A DNA stretch of 64,000 nt, from contig NZ_CP054916.1 of NCBI RefSeq assembly GCF_013364155.1, positions 1,673,001 to 1,737,000 of the forward strand, read 5' to 3'. Below are positions 8,468-16,333 of this stretch, in pieces; the first letter of the stretch is position 1, and every line of letters begins with the position of its first letter. This stretch comes from Streptomyces sp. NA02950. GTDB taxonomy: Bacteria > Actinomycetota > Actinomycetes > Streptomycetales > Streptomycetaceae. Both the position numbers and the translations under genes were made by a program. Under the pieces are notes generated by a model. It made no database searches. It saw nothing but the letters and a program-made list of their open reading frames with translations, and had not been told where the DNA came from.

Positions 8468-9463
8468 ATGAGCTCCCCCACTGGGCCCGCGTCCGGCCTG
8501 CCTGTACGAATGCCGCGTCCCCGCCAGCCCGGACGGCACCGCCGACCGGAGCCCGCCGCCGCACCCCTCGGCGCGCCTCCGCTGGTGCTGGCCGTCCCGG
8601 GCACCCCGGAGGCGGCCACCCGGAGCCTGGCCGAGGAGGTCGTGAGCATCGCGCGATCCGAGCTCCCCGGCCTCGACGTCCACATCGGTTACGTGGACGG
8701 CGACGGCGAGGAGTTCCCGCGGCTCGAAGGTGTGCTGACGCTGGCCGCCCAGGACCGCGCCGAGCGCGTCCGCCAGGCGACCGAGGCCGCCAAGGCCGCC
8801 GCTGCCGCCACCGCGGAGGCCATCGCCGCCGCCGAGGCCGCGGGCGAGGAGATCCCGCCGCAGCCGCCCGAGCCCGGCATCCCCACCGACGGCCCCGCCG
8901 CCGTGGTGGTCCCGCTGCTCGCGGGCCCGGACAACGCGCTGCTGCGCCGGATACGCCAGGCCGTCATGGGCAGCGGCTCCGCCGCCGAACTCACCGATGT
9001 CCTCGGCCCGCACCCGCTGCTCGCCGAGGGTCTGCACGTACGGCTGTCGGAAGCCGGTCTGGCCCGCGCCGACCGCGCCCGGCTGTTCACGGTCGCGACC
9101 GCGGCGGACGGCATCATCCTGGCCACGGTCGGCGGTGAGGAGGCGGCCCAGGCGGGTGGCATCACCGGCATGCTGCTCTCCGCACGCCTCGCCGTCCCGG
9201 TGATGGCCGCGGCGCTGGACGAGGACGGCGCGGTCCTCCGCGTCGCCGAGCAGCTGCGCTCGGCCGGTTCCGCCCGGCTCGCGCTCGCGCCGTACCTCAT
9301 CGGCCCGGAGGTCTCCGCCGGGCTGACCGCAGCCGCCGCCGAGGAGGCGGGCTGCGCCGCGGCCGAGGCGCTCGGCGCCTACCCGGCCGTGGGCAAGCTG
9401 GTGCTGGCGAAGTACGCGGCGTCGCTGGGCCTGACGCTCCCGGACGCCTCGGCGGCGCGCTGA
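8468..9463 (+). CDS. CbiX/sirohydrochlorin chelatase-like protein
   Basis: 331 residues resembling the two-domain CbiX/CbiK chelatase fold. LVLAVPGTP begins the first half and VVVPLLAGPDNALLRRIRQA the second. GPHPLLAEGLHVRLSEAG is the most family-like segment, and 'ILATVGGEEAAQ' and 'LALAPYLIGP' follow. An Ala/Glu-rich helical insertion lies near residues 95-140. I see no clear pair of metal-binding His in the canonical CbiX positions. It may therefore be a degenerate relative rather than an active cobalt/iron chelatase. The gene is monocistronic and followed by a strong terminator. Confidence 0.65.
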   Translation: MSSPTGPASGLPVRMPRPRQPGRHRRPEPAAAPLGAPPLVLAVPGTPEAATRSLAEEVVSIARSELPGLDVHIGYVDGDGEEFPRLEGVLTLAAQDRAERVRQATEAAKAAAAATAEAIAAAEAAGEEIPPQPPEPGIPTDGPAAVVVPLLAGPDNALLRRIRQAVMGSGSAAELTDVLGPHPLLAEGLHVRLSEAGLARADRARLFTVATAADGIILATVGGEEAAQAGGITGMLLSARLAVPVMAAALDEDGAVLRVAEQLRSAGSARLALAPYLIGPEVSAGLTAAAAEEAGCAAAEALGAYPAVGKLVLAKYAASLGLTLPDASAAR

Positions 9464-9479
9464 CGCGACACGATCACCA

Positions 9480-9518
9480 CGGTGGGGCGGCGGCCCGGTC
9501 CGGGCCGCCGCCCCACCG
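9480..9518. terminator. Bidirectional hairpin terminator
   Basis: A 19-bp perfect inverted repeat (CGGTGGGGCGGCGGCCCGG and its complement) around a single T. It sits between the convergent CbiX-like and lactonase genes. There is no U-tract, which is usual for this genus. Confidence 0.8.
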
Positions 9519-9536
9519 CGTCCACGCCCATCGGCG

Positions 9537-10577
9537 TCAGCCGAACACCACGCAGGAGGCGGCGGGCGCCTCGATGGACCCGGCCCGGCCGGGCACCCCC
9601 GTCGCGTCGTCGACGGTGAACCACGTGATGTCGCCCGAGCGTTCGTTGGCCGCGTACAGATGACGCCCCGAGGGGCCGAGCACCAGGTCCCGGGGCCAGC
9701 TTCCGCCGCAGGGGGTGGTGGCGACCGGATCCAGCCGGTCACCGGAGGCGTCGAGCGCGAAGGTGGTGACGGTGTCGGCGCCACGGGCCGCGGCCCAGAC
9801 GAACCGGCCGTCCCCCGAGACCACCACCTCGGACGGGAAGCACTCCCCCGCGAAACCGTCCGGGAGCACCGGTGTCTCCCCGAGCGGTTCGAGCGTGCCG
9901 TCCGCCGCGTCCCAGCGGCAGATCGTGATCGTCGGCTCCAGCTCGTTGATCACATACACCCGATCGCCGCGCGGATGGAACGCGAGATGGCGCGGACCGC
10001 TGCCGGGCCGCATCCGGACCGCGCCGTGCGGCCGCAGCCCGGGCAGCCCGTAGCTCCGTACGGCATCGGTGCCCAGGTCCACGGTGAGCAGCCAGCGGCC
10101 CGAGGGATCGGGCCGTACGGCGTGCGCATGGGGGCCACGCTGCCGTTCGGGGTGCGGTCCGCCGCCCTCGTCCTGGAACAGGGCCGTCGGCTCCCCGAGC
10201 ACGCCGCCGTCGCGCACCGGGAGCGCGGTGACGCTGCCGGACACGTAGTTGGCGGTGAGCAGATGCCCGGCGGCGAGCGCGAGATGGGTGGGCCCGGCGC
10301 CGCGTACGGACACCGGGTCGGCCAGCAGCGCGGGCGGCCGGGCGGGGTCGGCCACCGAGAGCGCCGCGGCCGCGCCGTCGTCCGTCTCGCACACCGCGTA
10401 GAGGATGTCCCCGCCGGCGGACAGGGCGAGGTACGAGGGGTTGGCCACCGCGTCCGTGCTGTGCCGGGGGCGCAGCGCACCCGACTCCGCGTCGAGCGAC
10501 GCCACGGTGATTCCGGCGCCGCCCGCCGAGGTGAACGAGCCGATGTACGCCCGCTGCGCCGTGTCCGTCCCGGCCAT
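9537..10577 (-). CDS. Lactonase family beta-propeller (6-phosphogluconolactonase-like)
   Basis: 346 residues starting MAGTDTAQRAYIGSFTS. It shows repeated propeller strands with YLALS, GAGPTHLALAAG, HAHAVRPDPSGRWLL, GPRHLAFHPRGDRVYVINEL and 'WPRDLVLGPSGRHLYAANE', typical of the seven-bladed lactonase family (Pgl of E. coli and carboxymuconate cycloisomerase relatives). These hydrolyse sugar lactones in the cytoplasm; the natural substrate here is not known. No signal peptide is visible. It converges with the upstream gene across a strong terminator. Confidence 0.88.
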   Translation of the reverse strand: MAGTDTAQRAYIGSFTSAGGAGITVASLDAESGALRPRHSTDAVANPSYLALSAGGDILYAVCETDDGAAAALSVADPARPPALLADPVSVRGAGPTHLALAAGHLLTANYVSGSVTALPVRDGGVLGEPTALFQDEGGGPHPERQRGPHAHAVRPDPSGRWLLTVDLGTDAVRSYGLPGLRPHGAVRMRPGSGPRHLAFHPRGDRVYVINELEPTITICRWDAADGTLEPLGETPVLPDGFAGECFPSEVVVSGDGRFVWAAARGADTVTTFALDASGDRLDPVATTPCGGSWPRDLVLGPSGRHLYAANERSGDITWFTVDDATGVPGRAGSIEAPAASCVVFG

Positions 10578-10683
10578 CCCGCCGCCCTTCCGCCGACTCC
10601 GCTGCCGGGCCGACGGTAACAGTCAGGTCTGGACCAGGCGAGCGACGCTTTCGCTCAGCCGACGTCACGGGGGGTGTCGGCGT

Positions 10684-10767
10684 GGCGTGCGCGAGCAGCC
10701 CGTCGACGAACGTGCGGAACCCCCGGGGGTAGATGTCCCGCGCGGCCAGTGCGGCCCATGGGTGCCG
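10684..10767 (-). pseudogene. Possible remnant of a TetR-family C-terminus
   Basis: Directly after the FUSC gene's stop codon, and in the same frame, 28 codons read HPWAALAARDIYPRGFRTFV followed by DGLLAHA. This resembles the last helix of TetR-type regulators. No upstream HTH is left. The frame then runs on into the shadow of the neighbouring lactonase gene. I read it as the leftover 3' end of a deleted regulator of the adjacent membrane protein, but the match is short. Confidence 0.3.
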
Positions 10768-12267
10768 TCAGGCCCGCGCGGGTGCCGGGGTGTGGCCGCG
10801 CAGCGGGGCCGCGAGGGTGGCCAGTGACCGCTCCAGGTCGTGCAGATGGGCCAGGGCCCGGTCCACGCTCGGATGCGGGACGGGGTGGGCCGCGCGGGCC
10901 GCGGGCTCGGCGGCCGGTGCGATACCGGCGCCGGGGGTCATCAGCCGCCCCACGGCGGTCTCCACCCGGCGGCAGGCGGTGATCAGCCGTGCGTCGTGGC
11001 AGGCGTCCGGGTCGGCGGCCAGCTCGGCGAGGCCGCGGGCCTGCCGTGCGCAGTCGTCGAGCCCGACCATGATCTGCCGGGCACGGCTCCGGCGGGCGCG
11101 CAGCGGGCTGAGCGGGTGCAGCAGCGGGGCGACCGACATCCGCAGCCGCCCGAGCGCCGACTCCAGCTCGGCCACATGCGGTGCGGGATCGGCGGCCGGA
11201 TCCCCCGCGAGCCGTCGCGCGGACGCGGCCGCGCACTGCCGTACGCACTCCAGGGCGCTGCGCACCCAGGCGTCGCTGGCGGCGTGCGTGGTGACCGGCA
11301 GGACGACGGCGACGGCCAGCGCCGCACCCGTCGCGCCCACGGCGGTCTGCTCCAGCCGCAGCGTGAGCAGCCCGGGGTGGAGCACACCGAGCAGCCCGTA
11401 CAGCAGCCCGGCCATGAGGGTCACGAACACCATCATCCAGCTGTAGGACAGCGCGGCGGTGTAGAAGATGCCGAAGACGCACACGGCGACGAGGGCGGCG
11501 GTGAGCGCGGGCGCGCCGTGCAGCGGTACGGCCACCACCTGCCCGGCCGCGATCCCGCAGCCGGTGCCGAGCACCCGGCGGAAGCCGCGGACCAGCGTCT
11601 CGCCGCGCGAGGCGGTGTTGACGAAGATCCACCAGGCGGTGCCGACGGCCCAGTACCAGCGTTCACCGGAGACGGCCTGGCCGACGGCGAGCGCGAAGGC
11701 GCAGGCGACGACCGCCTGGAACGCCTGCCGGGTGGCGGGCCGGGTCAGACCGCGTCCGCCCGGCGGCGCGGGAACCGCGGGCGGCGGATCGCGCCGCTCC
11801 AGCGGCCATCCGGCGAACCGTACGAAGGCCGCCGCCAGCACACCGGTCAGCACCGCCGCGGTCAGTACGGGCAGTTCGCGGGGCAGCGCATGCAGAAACT
11901 GCGCCGCGAAGAACATCATGAACGCGAAGATGCCGAGGGCGTTGCCGCGCGCCCCCCAACGCCGGGCGGCGACCCCGCAGAAGACCACGGCGAGGAAGGC
12001 GGCGTCCCGCGTCCCGTCCCGCCCGTGCAGCGCGGCGGCCAGGGCCAGCACCGGCAGACCGACGGCCGGGAGCGCGGCGGTGGTCACGGCCTGTCGCCGC
12101 ACCGTCGGGTCGGCCACGGTGAAGAGCGTCAGCAGCGCGGCGAGCCCGGCCGCGATCACGGCGGGCAGCGGAAGACCGGCCACCGCGGTGGCCGCGACGG
12201 CGAGCCCGACGCCGAGGACGGCCCGCGTCGAGACACGCAGCCGCGCGCGCCCCGGATCCGGCGCCAT
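10768..12267 (-). CDS. FUSC-family integral membrane protein
   Basis: 499 residues with two blocks of hydrophobic helices (about 15-135 and 215-335), each followed by a soluble segment. This is the architecture of the fusaric-acid-resistance/aromatic acid exporter-like FUSC family. WWIFVNTASRGETLVRGFRR and GTGCGIAAGQ mark the start of the conserved FUSC domain in the second block. The long C-terminal part (340-499) is helical and soluble, with a Pro/Ala tail. I chose the ATG at 12267 because AGAGG lies 6 nt upstream; GTG 12285 and ATG 12273 are in frame. Transport substrate unknown. Confidence 0.85.
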   Translation of the reverse strand: MAPDPGRARLRVSTRAVLGVGLAVAATAVAGLPLPAVIAAGLAALLTLFTVADPTVRRQAVTTAALPAVGLPVLALAAALHGRDGTRDAAFLAVVFCGVAARRWGARGNALGIFAFMMFFAAQFLHALPRELPVLTAAVLTGVLAAAFVRFAGWPLERRDPPPAVPAPPGGRGLTRPATRQAFQAVVACAFALAVGQAVSGERWYWAVGTAWWIFVNTASRGETLVRGFRRVLGTGCGIAAGQVVAVPLHGAPALTAALVAVCVFGIFYTAALSYSWMMVFVTLMAGLLYGLLGVLHPGLLTLRLEQTAVGATGAALAVAVVLPVTTHAASDAWVRSALECVRQCAAASARRLAGDPAADPAPHVAELESALGRLRMSVAPLLHPLSPLRARRSRARQIMVGLDDCARQARGLAELAADPDACHDARLITACRRVETAVGRLMTPGAGIAPAAEPAARAAHPVPHPSVDRALAHLHDLERSLATLAAPLRGHTPAPARA

Positions 12268-12334
12268 GAACATCCTCTTCAGCACTGCGTCCCGTTCCCC
12301 TTGCCCTCGCGCCGTGGCGCGATGTCACCGCATG

Positions 12335-12363
12335 AAAAAGGCGCCGCGGGGGTCCGCAGCGCC
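12335..12363 (-). terminator. Intrinsic terminator with U-tract upstream of the FUSC gene
   Basis: On the minus strand, a 10-bp stem (GGCGCTGCGG / CCGCGGCGCC, one G-U) with a 4-nt loop is followed by five Ts. It lies 68 bp before the FUSC start in the same orientation. It therefore either attenuates that gene or ends a short transcript starting near 12.5 kb. The tract 12359-12435 just before it resembles the 5' half of a tRNA. Confidence 0.75.
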
Positions 12364-12497
12364 ATCGACGGACCCATCACAGCACCCGGAGGGCCCCTGG
12401 CTCAACCGAGCCCGGATCCACTGGGCCAATGGCCCAGCGGTGGGTGGATCGGGGCGGCCGGGGCGAGCCATTGGACTACGTCCGCGCTACGCCCTGC

Positions 12498-12516
12498 GTC
12501 TAGCCATCGATTAGAC
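12498..12516. promoter_or_regulatory. Operator-like palindrome
   Basis: GTCTA-N9-TAGAC lies in an AT-richer 120-bp stretch (about 12490-12600) between divergent transcription units. It could serve either the minus-strand transcript or the plus-strand cassette starting at 12625. No regulator is assigned. Confidence 0.4.
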
Positions 12517-12624
12517 ACAAAGCACCGATACCGCTACCCCTACGCTATGGCTATAAAGAGCGGTTCTGCCTAGGGCATTCGGTTAGCATTCGAAGGTCAT
12601 TGCGACAAAGAACCGGGGGACCTG

Positions 12625-13179
12625 ATGAGCAAGGACGATTTACCGGAGCCGAAGGACGACGAACTGCCGCTGCCTCCAGGCAAGCCGATCACCGACGGAC
12701 TCTTCGCTCCGCCACCCCTGCTGGCACCGCCCGGCGACCCGAACATCTACGACCCCAGTTCTCCCGCTCCCAAGCGGCCGCTGGCCCCGGGTGTCCAGGG
12801 GCCCGTACCGCAGAACCTGGCGATCGCGCCCGGTGTGCTGCGCGGCGCGGCGGGCAAGGCGGACGACGTCTACGACACCCTCCACAAGCAGGCGGCGTCC
12901 CTGGAGGAGCCGACGAAGACGGCGGCCAAGGCGGTGGAGGGACTGGCGGTGGAGAGTGCGCTGAAACACTCCCACAAGCACTGGGAGGAGCAGGCAGGCA
13001 CGGTCACCGCGTGGCTGGCCCATATCTCGGAGAGCCTGCGGCTCGCGGCCAACACCCATGTGAAACAGGACCTGGGCACGGGGGACACCTTCGACAAGCA
13101 CAAGAAGAGCCCGTTCCTGAAGGATCAGTCCACGCCACCCCTGGATCCGTCCGCCTCGTCGATCTGGAGGTACCGGTGA
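12625..13179 (+). CDS. Unrecognised protein with WXG-like helical region; TTA codon
   Basis: 184 residues, not recognised. Residues 1-62 are Pro/Asp/Lys-rich and disordered-looking (LPLPPGKPITDG, FAPPPLLAPPGDP). Residues about 64-150 form long amphipathic helices (VLRGAAGKADDVYDTLHKQA, 'HWEEQAGTVTAWLAHISESL'). That is the size and helix-hairpin character of ESX/WXG100-type secretion partners, though a clean WXG turn is absent. Codon 6 is TTA (12640-12642), so translation should need the bldA tRNA and be developmentally timed. GGGGGA precedes the ATG. The stop overlaps the GTG of the next gene, implying stoichiometric partners. Confidence 0.75.
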   Translation: MSKDDLPEPKDDELPLPPGKPITDGLFAPPPLLAPPGDPNIYDPSSPAPKRPLAPGVQGPVPQNLAIAPGVLRGAAGKADDVYDTLHKQAASLEEPTKTAAKAVEGLAVESALKHSHKHWEEQAGTVTAWLAHISESLRLAANTHVKQDLGTGDTFDKHKKSPFLKDQSTPPLDPSASSIWRYR

Positions 13180-14327
13180 CCGCCCGCTATGGCGAAGACT
13201 ACTACGAGTCGTTCCGGACGGCCGACTTCGGGGCGCTGGACACTCTCGCCGACAAGTGGAAGGCCGTCCACGAGAAGATCAAGGGCCTTGACGACACCAT
13301 TCGCGACGAGGTGCTCAAACCCCTCAGGGACAAGGGGTATTGGGAGGGCATGGCCGCCCCCTACGCGTGGGCCCAGATCGATGACATCCAGCGCCAGGCC
13401 ACGGCCGCCGCCAAGGTCGTGGACGCGGTGCGCAGGTCGCTCGAGGACGGGGCAGGGGAATTGAAGGCCGCGCAGAAGCGGCTGCACGCAGCGGTGAAGG
13501 GGTTCGGTGAGGAGGGGATGTACGTCGGCCCGAAGGGCAGGGTGATCGTGGGAAGCGCCTGTGACGTGCGGGAAAATCTCTCTGAAAAGGACGCCAAGAA
13601 GAGGAACGCCGCCCAGCGGAAGCTCAATATGATCCTCCGGGACGGTTTCGAGGCCGACCAGAACCTGGCCATCACGCTGATGGCCAACGTCGGCCTGGAC
13701 ATCTGGTTCAACAGCGGGAAGGTCCGCACGGACATCAACCACACCGGCAGCATCGGCACGGACCGCTTCGACCAGCTCGGCCGTGAACTCCAGGGCCTGG
13801 ACCCGGACCCGCGGAAGAACCACCTCACCCCCCGCACCCTGCTGGCCAACTGGGCAGCCGGGACGGGCGACGACATGTACCACTTCTCGCAGCACGATCC
13901 GTTCGTCGAACAGATCCGCAAGAGCGAGAGCATGGACAAAATTCGCAGCGACACCATGGAGCACTGGAAGAACGGCCTTGCGCAGGGCACACTCCACCAC
14001 CGGATCTCGGGCAAGTCGTTCATGGGCCAGGTGGGCACCTACGCCAAGGACATGGCGGGGCTGTCCGGGCTCGACAATCTGTGGGGCGGCGACACCAACG
14101 AGGCGCAGTCCCTTCTCGGTTCCTACGACGTCGACTACGTCGTCAAGGGCACCGATCCCGACGGCAAGCTCGTGGTGCAGTACACCCTGAAGAACGACAC
14201 CGACATGGAGTCATTCCTGCCCGGCTATCCCAAGTGGCAGGAGAAACTGAACCACGGCTCCGGCCCGGGCGCCGACATCAAGGAACGCATGGTCTGGACC
14301 GAGCGCATTGATCCGGCCGACCACTGA
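13176..14327 (+). CDS. Unrecognised two-part protein, candidate secreted effector
   Basis: 383 residues, no family recognised. Residues 1-120 are helical with repeated Trp and Lys (DKWKAVHEKIKGLDD, YWEGMAAPYAWAQIDDI), similar to the N-terminal modules of WXG/LXG proteins exported by type VII-like systems. After a turn (GMYVGPKGRVIVGS) comes a different domain with TLMANVGLDIWFNSGKV, NHLTPRTLLANWAAG, 'YDVDYVVKGTDPDGKLVVQY' and a C-terminal ERMVWTERIDPADH. There is no signal peptide or Cys pair. GGAGG lies 5 nt before the GTG. Lower-GC codon use than neighbouring genes hints at transfer. An effector role is inference only. Confidence 0.75.
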   Translation: MTARYGEDYYESFRTADFGALDTLADKWKAVHEKIKGLDDTIRDEVLKPLRDKGYWEGMAAPYAWAQIDDIQRQATAAAKVVDAVRRSLEDGAGELKAAQKRLHAAVKGFGEEGMYVGPKGRVIVGSACDVRENLSEKDAKKRNAAQRKLNMILRDGFEADQNLAITLMANVGLDIWFNSGKVRTDINHTGSIGTDRFDQLGRELQGLDPDPRKNHLTPRTLLANWAAGTGDDMYHFSQHDPFVEQIRKSESMDKIRSDTMEHWKNGLAQGTLHHRISGKSFMGQVGTYAKDMAGLSGLDNLWGGDTNEAQSLLGSYDVDYVVKGTDPDGKLVVQYTLKNDTDMESFLPGYPKWQEKLNHGSGPGADIKERMVWTERIDPADH

Positions 14328-14339
14328 CCCCACCCCGAC

Positions 14340-14837
14340 ATGATGACCACAGCGAACGAAGCAGGCACACTCCGCCGGATCTGGCGCAACCGCCCCCTCA
14401 GGTTCACCCTGATCGGGGCGGTGTCCCTGCTGTTTCCGGCGGGCTGCATCGGCGTGCTCAACGCCGTGTCACCGGAGTGCCTGAAGACCAGCCTCTCGGT
14501 GTCCGAGAACGATCTGCCCGGCGCCTACCGGGGTCCGGACGGTATGCGGGTCACCCTCCATCCCAATGGCCGGGTCGAGGTGAAGAACTGGCCGTACGAC
14601 CTCTTCGAGGACGGGGACCGCCGGTTCGACGGCCGGGGCGGCTGGTACTACGGCGTCACCGAGGCCACCAACGGGGACCGGATTCCCCAGATCGACGTGG
14701 ACTTCGACGAGGGCACTCCCGCGAACGACGTCCCGTCCGAGACGCAGCACCTGTACGTCGGCGGCACCCCGGAGGACCCGGTGGTCTTCGACCAGGACGA
14801 CCCCGACTCCTGCCCCGACGCGGAGTTCCGGCGCTAG
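14340..14837 (+). CDS. Small membrane-anchored protein, possible partner of the upstream gene
   Basis: 165 residues: a basic N-terminus (RRIWRNRPLRF), one hydrophobic segment at about 23-43 containing FPAGC (only a weak lipobox), then an acidic extracytoplasmic domain rich in Asp, Gly and Trp (GGWYYGV, HLYVGGTPEDPVVFDQDDPD). It begins 12 nt after the preceding stop with no Shine-Dalgarno sequence, so it is likely translated by coupling. Position and topology would suit an immunity or surface-anchoring partner. No homologue is recognised and this is inference. Confidence 0.7.
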   Translation: MMTTANEAGTLRRIWRNRPLRFTLIGAVSLLFPAGCIGVLNAVSPECLKTSLSVSENDLPGAYRGPDGMRVTLHPNGRVEVKNWPYDLFEDGDRRFDGRGGWYYGVTEATNGDRIPQIDVDFDEGTPANDVPSETQHLYVGGTPEDPVVFDQDDPDSCPDAEFRR

Positions 14838-14865
14838 GCAGGGCGGCAGGCCGCCGGGCGGCGGC

Positions 14866-15705
14866 TCAGGCGCCCAGCACGCCGCCGCCCAGCAGCCCGA
14901 ACAGCAGCACCCCCACGGCGATCCGGTAGACCACGAACGCGTTGAAGGAGTGCTGGGCGACATACCTCAGCAGCCACGCGATCGACGCGTAGGCGACCGC
15001 GAACGACACGGCGGTGCCCACCGCGAGGGGTGCCACGGCCGCCCCGGCGCCCACCGCGTCCTTCAGCTCGTACAGCCCCGCGCCGGTCAGGGCCGGGATC
15101 CCCAGGAAGAACGACAGCCGGGTGGCCGCCACCCGGTCCAGGTCCAGCAGCAGCGCGGTGGACATGGTCGCGCCGGAGCGGGAGAAGCCGGGGAAGAGCA
15201 ACGCCAGGATCTGCGAGCAGCCGACGAGCATGGCGTCCCGGAAACCGGCGTCGTCCTCACCGCGCTTGTGGCGGCCCCACCGGTCGGCGGCCCACATCAC
15301 CCCGCTTCCCGCGATCAGGGACCCGGCCACCACCCACAGCGATGCGAGCGGCCCCTCGATCAGCGGTTTCGCCGCCAGTCCGACGGCCACGACGGGGAGG
15401 GTGGCGAAGATGACCCACCAGCCGAACCGGTAGCCGTGGCGGTAGCGCTCCTCCGGGCGGACCAGACCCCGGGCCCAGGCCCCGCTGATGCGCACGATGT
15501 CCCGGGAGAAGTAGACCAGGGCCGCGGCGATGGCCCCCACCTGGATCACCGCGGTGAACGCGACGACGGACCGGTGGTCCACCGGGATACCCATCAACCC
15601 CTCGGTGATCTTCAGATGTCCGGTGGAGGAGACCGGGAGGAACTCGGTCACCCCTTCCACGAGACCGAGAACCATGGCCTGTCCGATGCTGATCGCGCCG
15701 CTCAC
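14866..15705 (-). CDS. uppP: Undecaprenyl-diphosphate phosphatase
   Basis: 279 residues with eight or so hydrophobic helices. It dephosphorylates undecaprenyl diphosphate to recycle the lipid carrier for cell-wall synthesis and confers bacitracin tolerance (BacA). Both catalytic motifs are intact: LVEGVTEFLPVSSTGHLKI (Glu17, Glu21, His30) and FPGFSRSGATMS with the Arg/Ser pair. The GTG at 15705 gives the normal family length, and the next in-frame ATG (residue 11) would cut into the first helix. The gene is transcribed away from the Lrp-type regulator with a 90-bp gap. Confidence 0.96.
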   Translation of the reverse strand: MSGAISIGQAMVLGLVEGVTEFLPVSSTGHLKITEGLMGIPVDHRSVVAFTAVIQVGAIAAALVYFSRDIVRISGAWARGLVRPEERYRHGYRFGWWVIFATLPVVAVGLAAKPLIEGPLASLWVVAGSLIAGSGVMWAADRWGRHKRGEDDAGFRDAMLVGCSQILALLFPGFSRSGATMSTALLLDLDRVAATRLSFFLGIPALTGAGLYELKDAVGAGAAVAPLAVGTAVSFAVAYASIAWLLRYVAQHSFNAFVVYRIAVGVLLFGLLGGGVLGA

Positions 15706-15795
15706 AACCGTGAGTATCGTGGAACGACCGGGCCGCACCGCAGACCGACACCAGCGCGCCCCGGGAACGACACAGACATGAGGAGCCGGCGGCCG

Positions 15796-16308
15796 ATGGC
15801 GACAGCGGTGGACGCGCTCGACGCGAAGATCCTGCGGCTGCTGCTGGAGCAGCCGCGCACCAGTGTCCGGGAGTACGTGCGGATCCTGGGCGTGGCCCGG
15901 GGCACGGTGCAGGCGCGGCTGGACCGGCTGGAGCGGGACGGGGTCATCACGGCCTTCGGTCCCTCGCTGTCGGCCGCCGCGCTCGGCCACCCCGTCCTGG
16001 CGTTCGTCCACATCGAGGTCACCCAGGGCCATCTGGACGAGGTCGGCGACGCGCTGGCCGCGCTCCCGGAGATCATCGAGGCGTTCTCCATCACCGGTGG
16101 CGGGGATCTGTTCACCCGGGTGGTGGCGCGGGACAACGCACATCTGGAGGACGTCGTCCAGGAGCTGATCCGGATGCCCGGTGTGGTCCGGACGCGCACC
16201 GAGATGGCCCTCCGCGAGCGGGTGCGCTACCGGATGCTGCCGCTGGTGGAGGCGGTGGGCCGGGCGGCTCCGGCGGCCCGCGCCCAGGAGCCCCGGCGAC
16301 AGCCCTGA
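15796..16308 (+). CDS. Lrp/AsnC-family transcriptional regulator
   Basis: 170 residues. An N-terminal winged HTH (DALDAKILRLLLEQPRTSVR, 'ILGVARGTVQARLDRLERDG', 'VITAFGP') is followed by a RAM effector-binding domain with HPVLAFVHIEV and FSITGGGDLFTRVVARDN. It would bind DNA as a dimer or octamer and respond to an amino acid. AGGAG lies 10 nt before the chosen ATG; an ATG at 15778 is in frame but the ribosome site would then be inside the gene. Targets are not evident. Confidence 0.92.
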   Translation: MATAVDALDAKILRLLLEQPRTSVREYVRILGVARGTVQARLDRLERDGVITAFGPSLSAAALGHPVLAFVHIEVTQGHLDEVGDALAALPEIIEAFSITGGGDLFTRVVARDNAHLEDVVQELIRMPGVVRTRTEMALRERVRYRMLPLVEAVGRAAPAARAQEPRRQP

Positions 16309-16333
16309 TCACCGGCTTGGCATGCTGGAGGCC

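Noticed and set aside
12359..12435. A possible complete tRNA gene
   Set aside because: Length, acceptor stem and D arm are suggestive, but no anticodon arm with a 7-nt loop and no TTCRA T-loop can be formed. I keep it only as tRNA-like.
10840..12573. Long plus-strand frame over the FUSC gene
   Set aside because: Gly/Arg/Gln-rich shadow of a membrane protein with well-placed hydrophobic helices on the minus strand.
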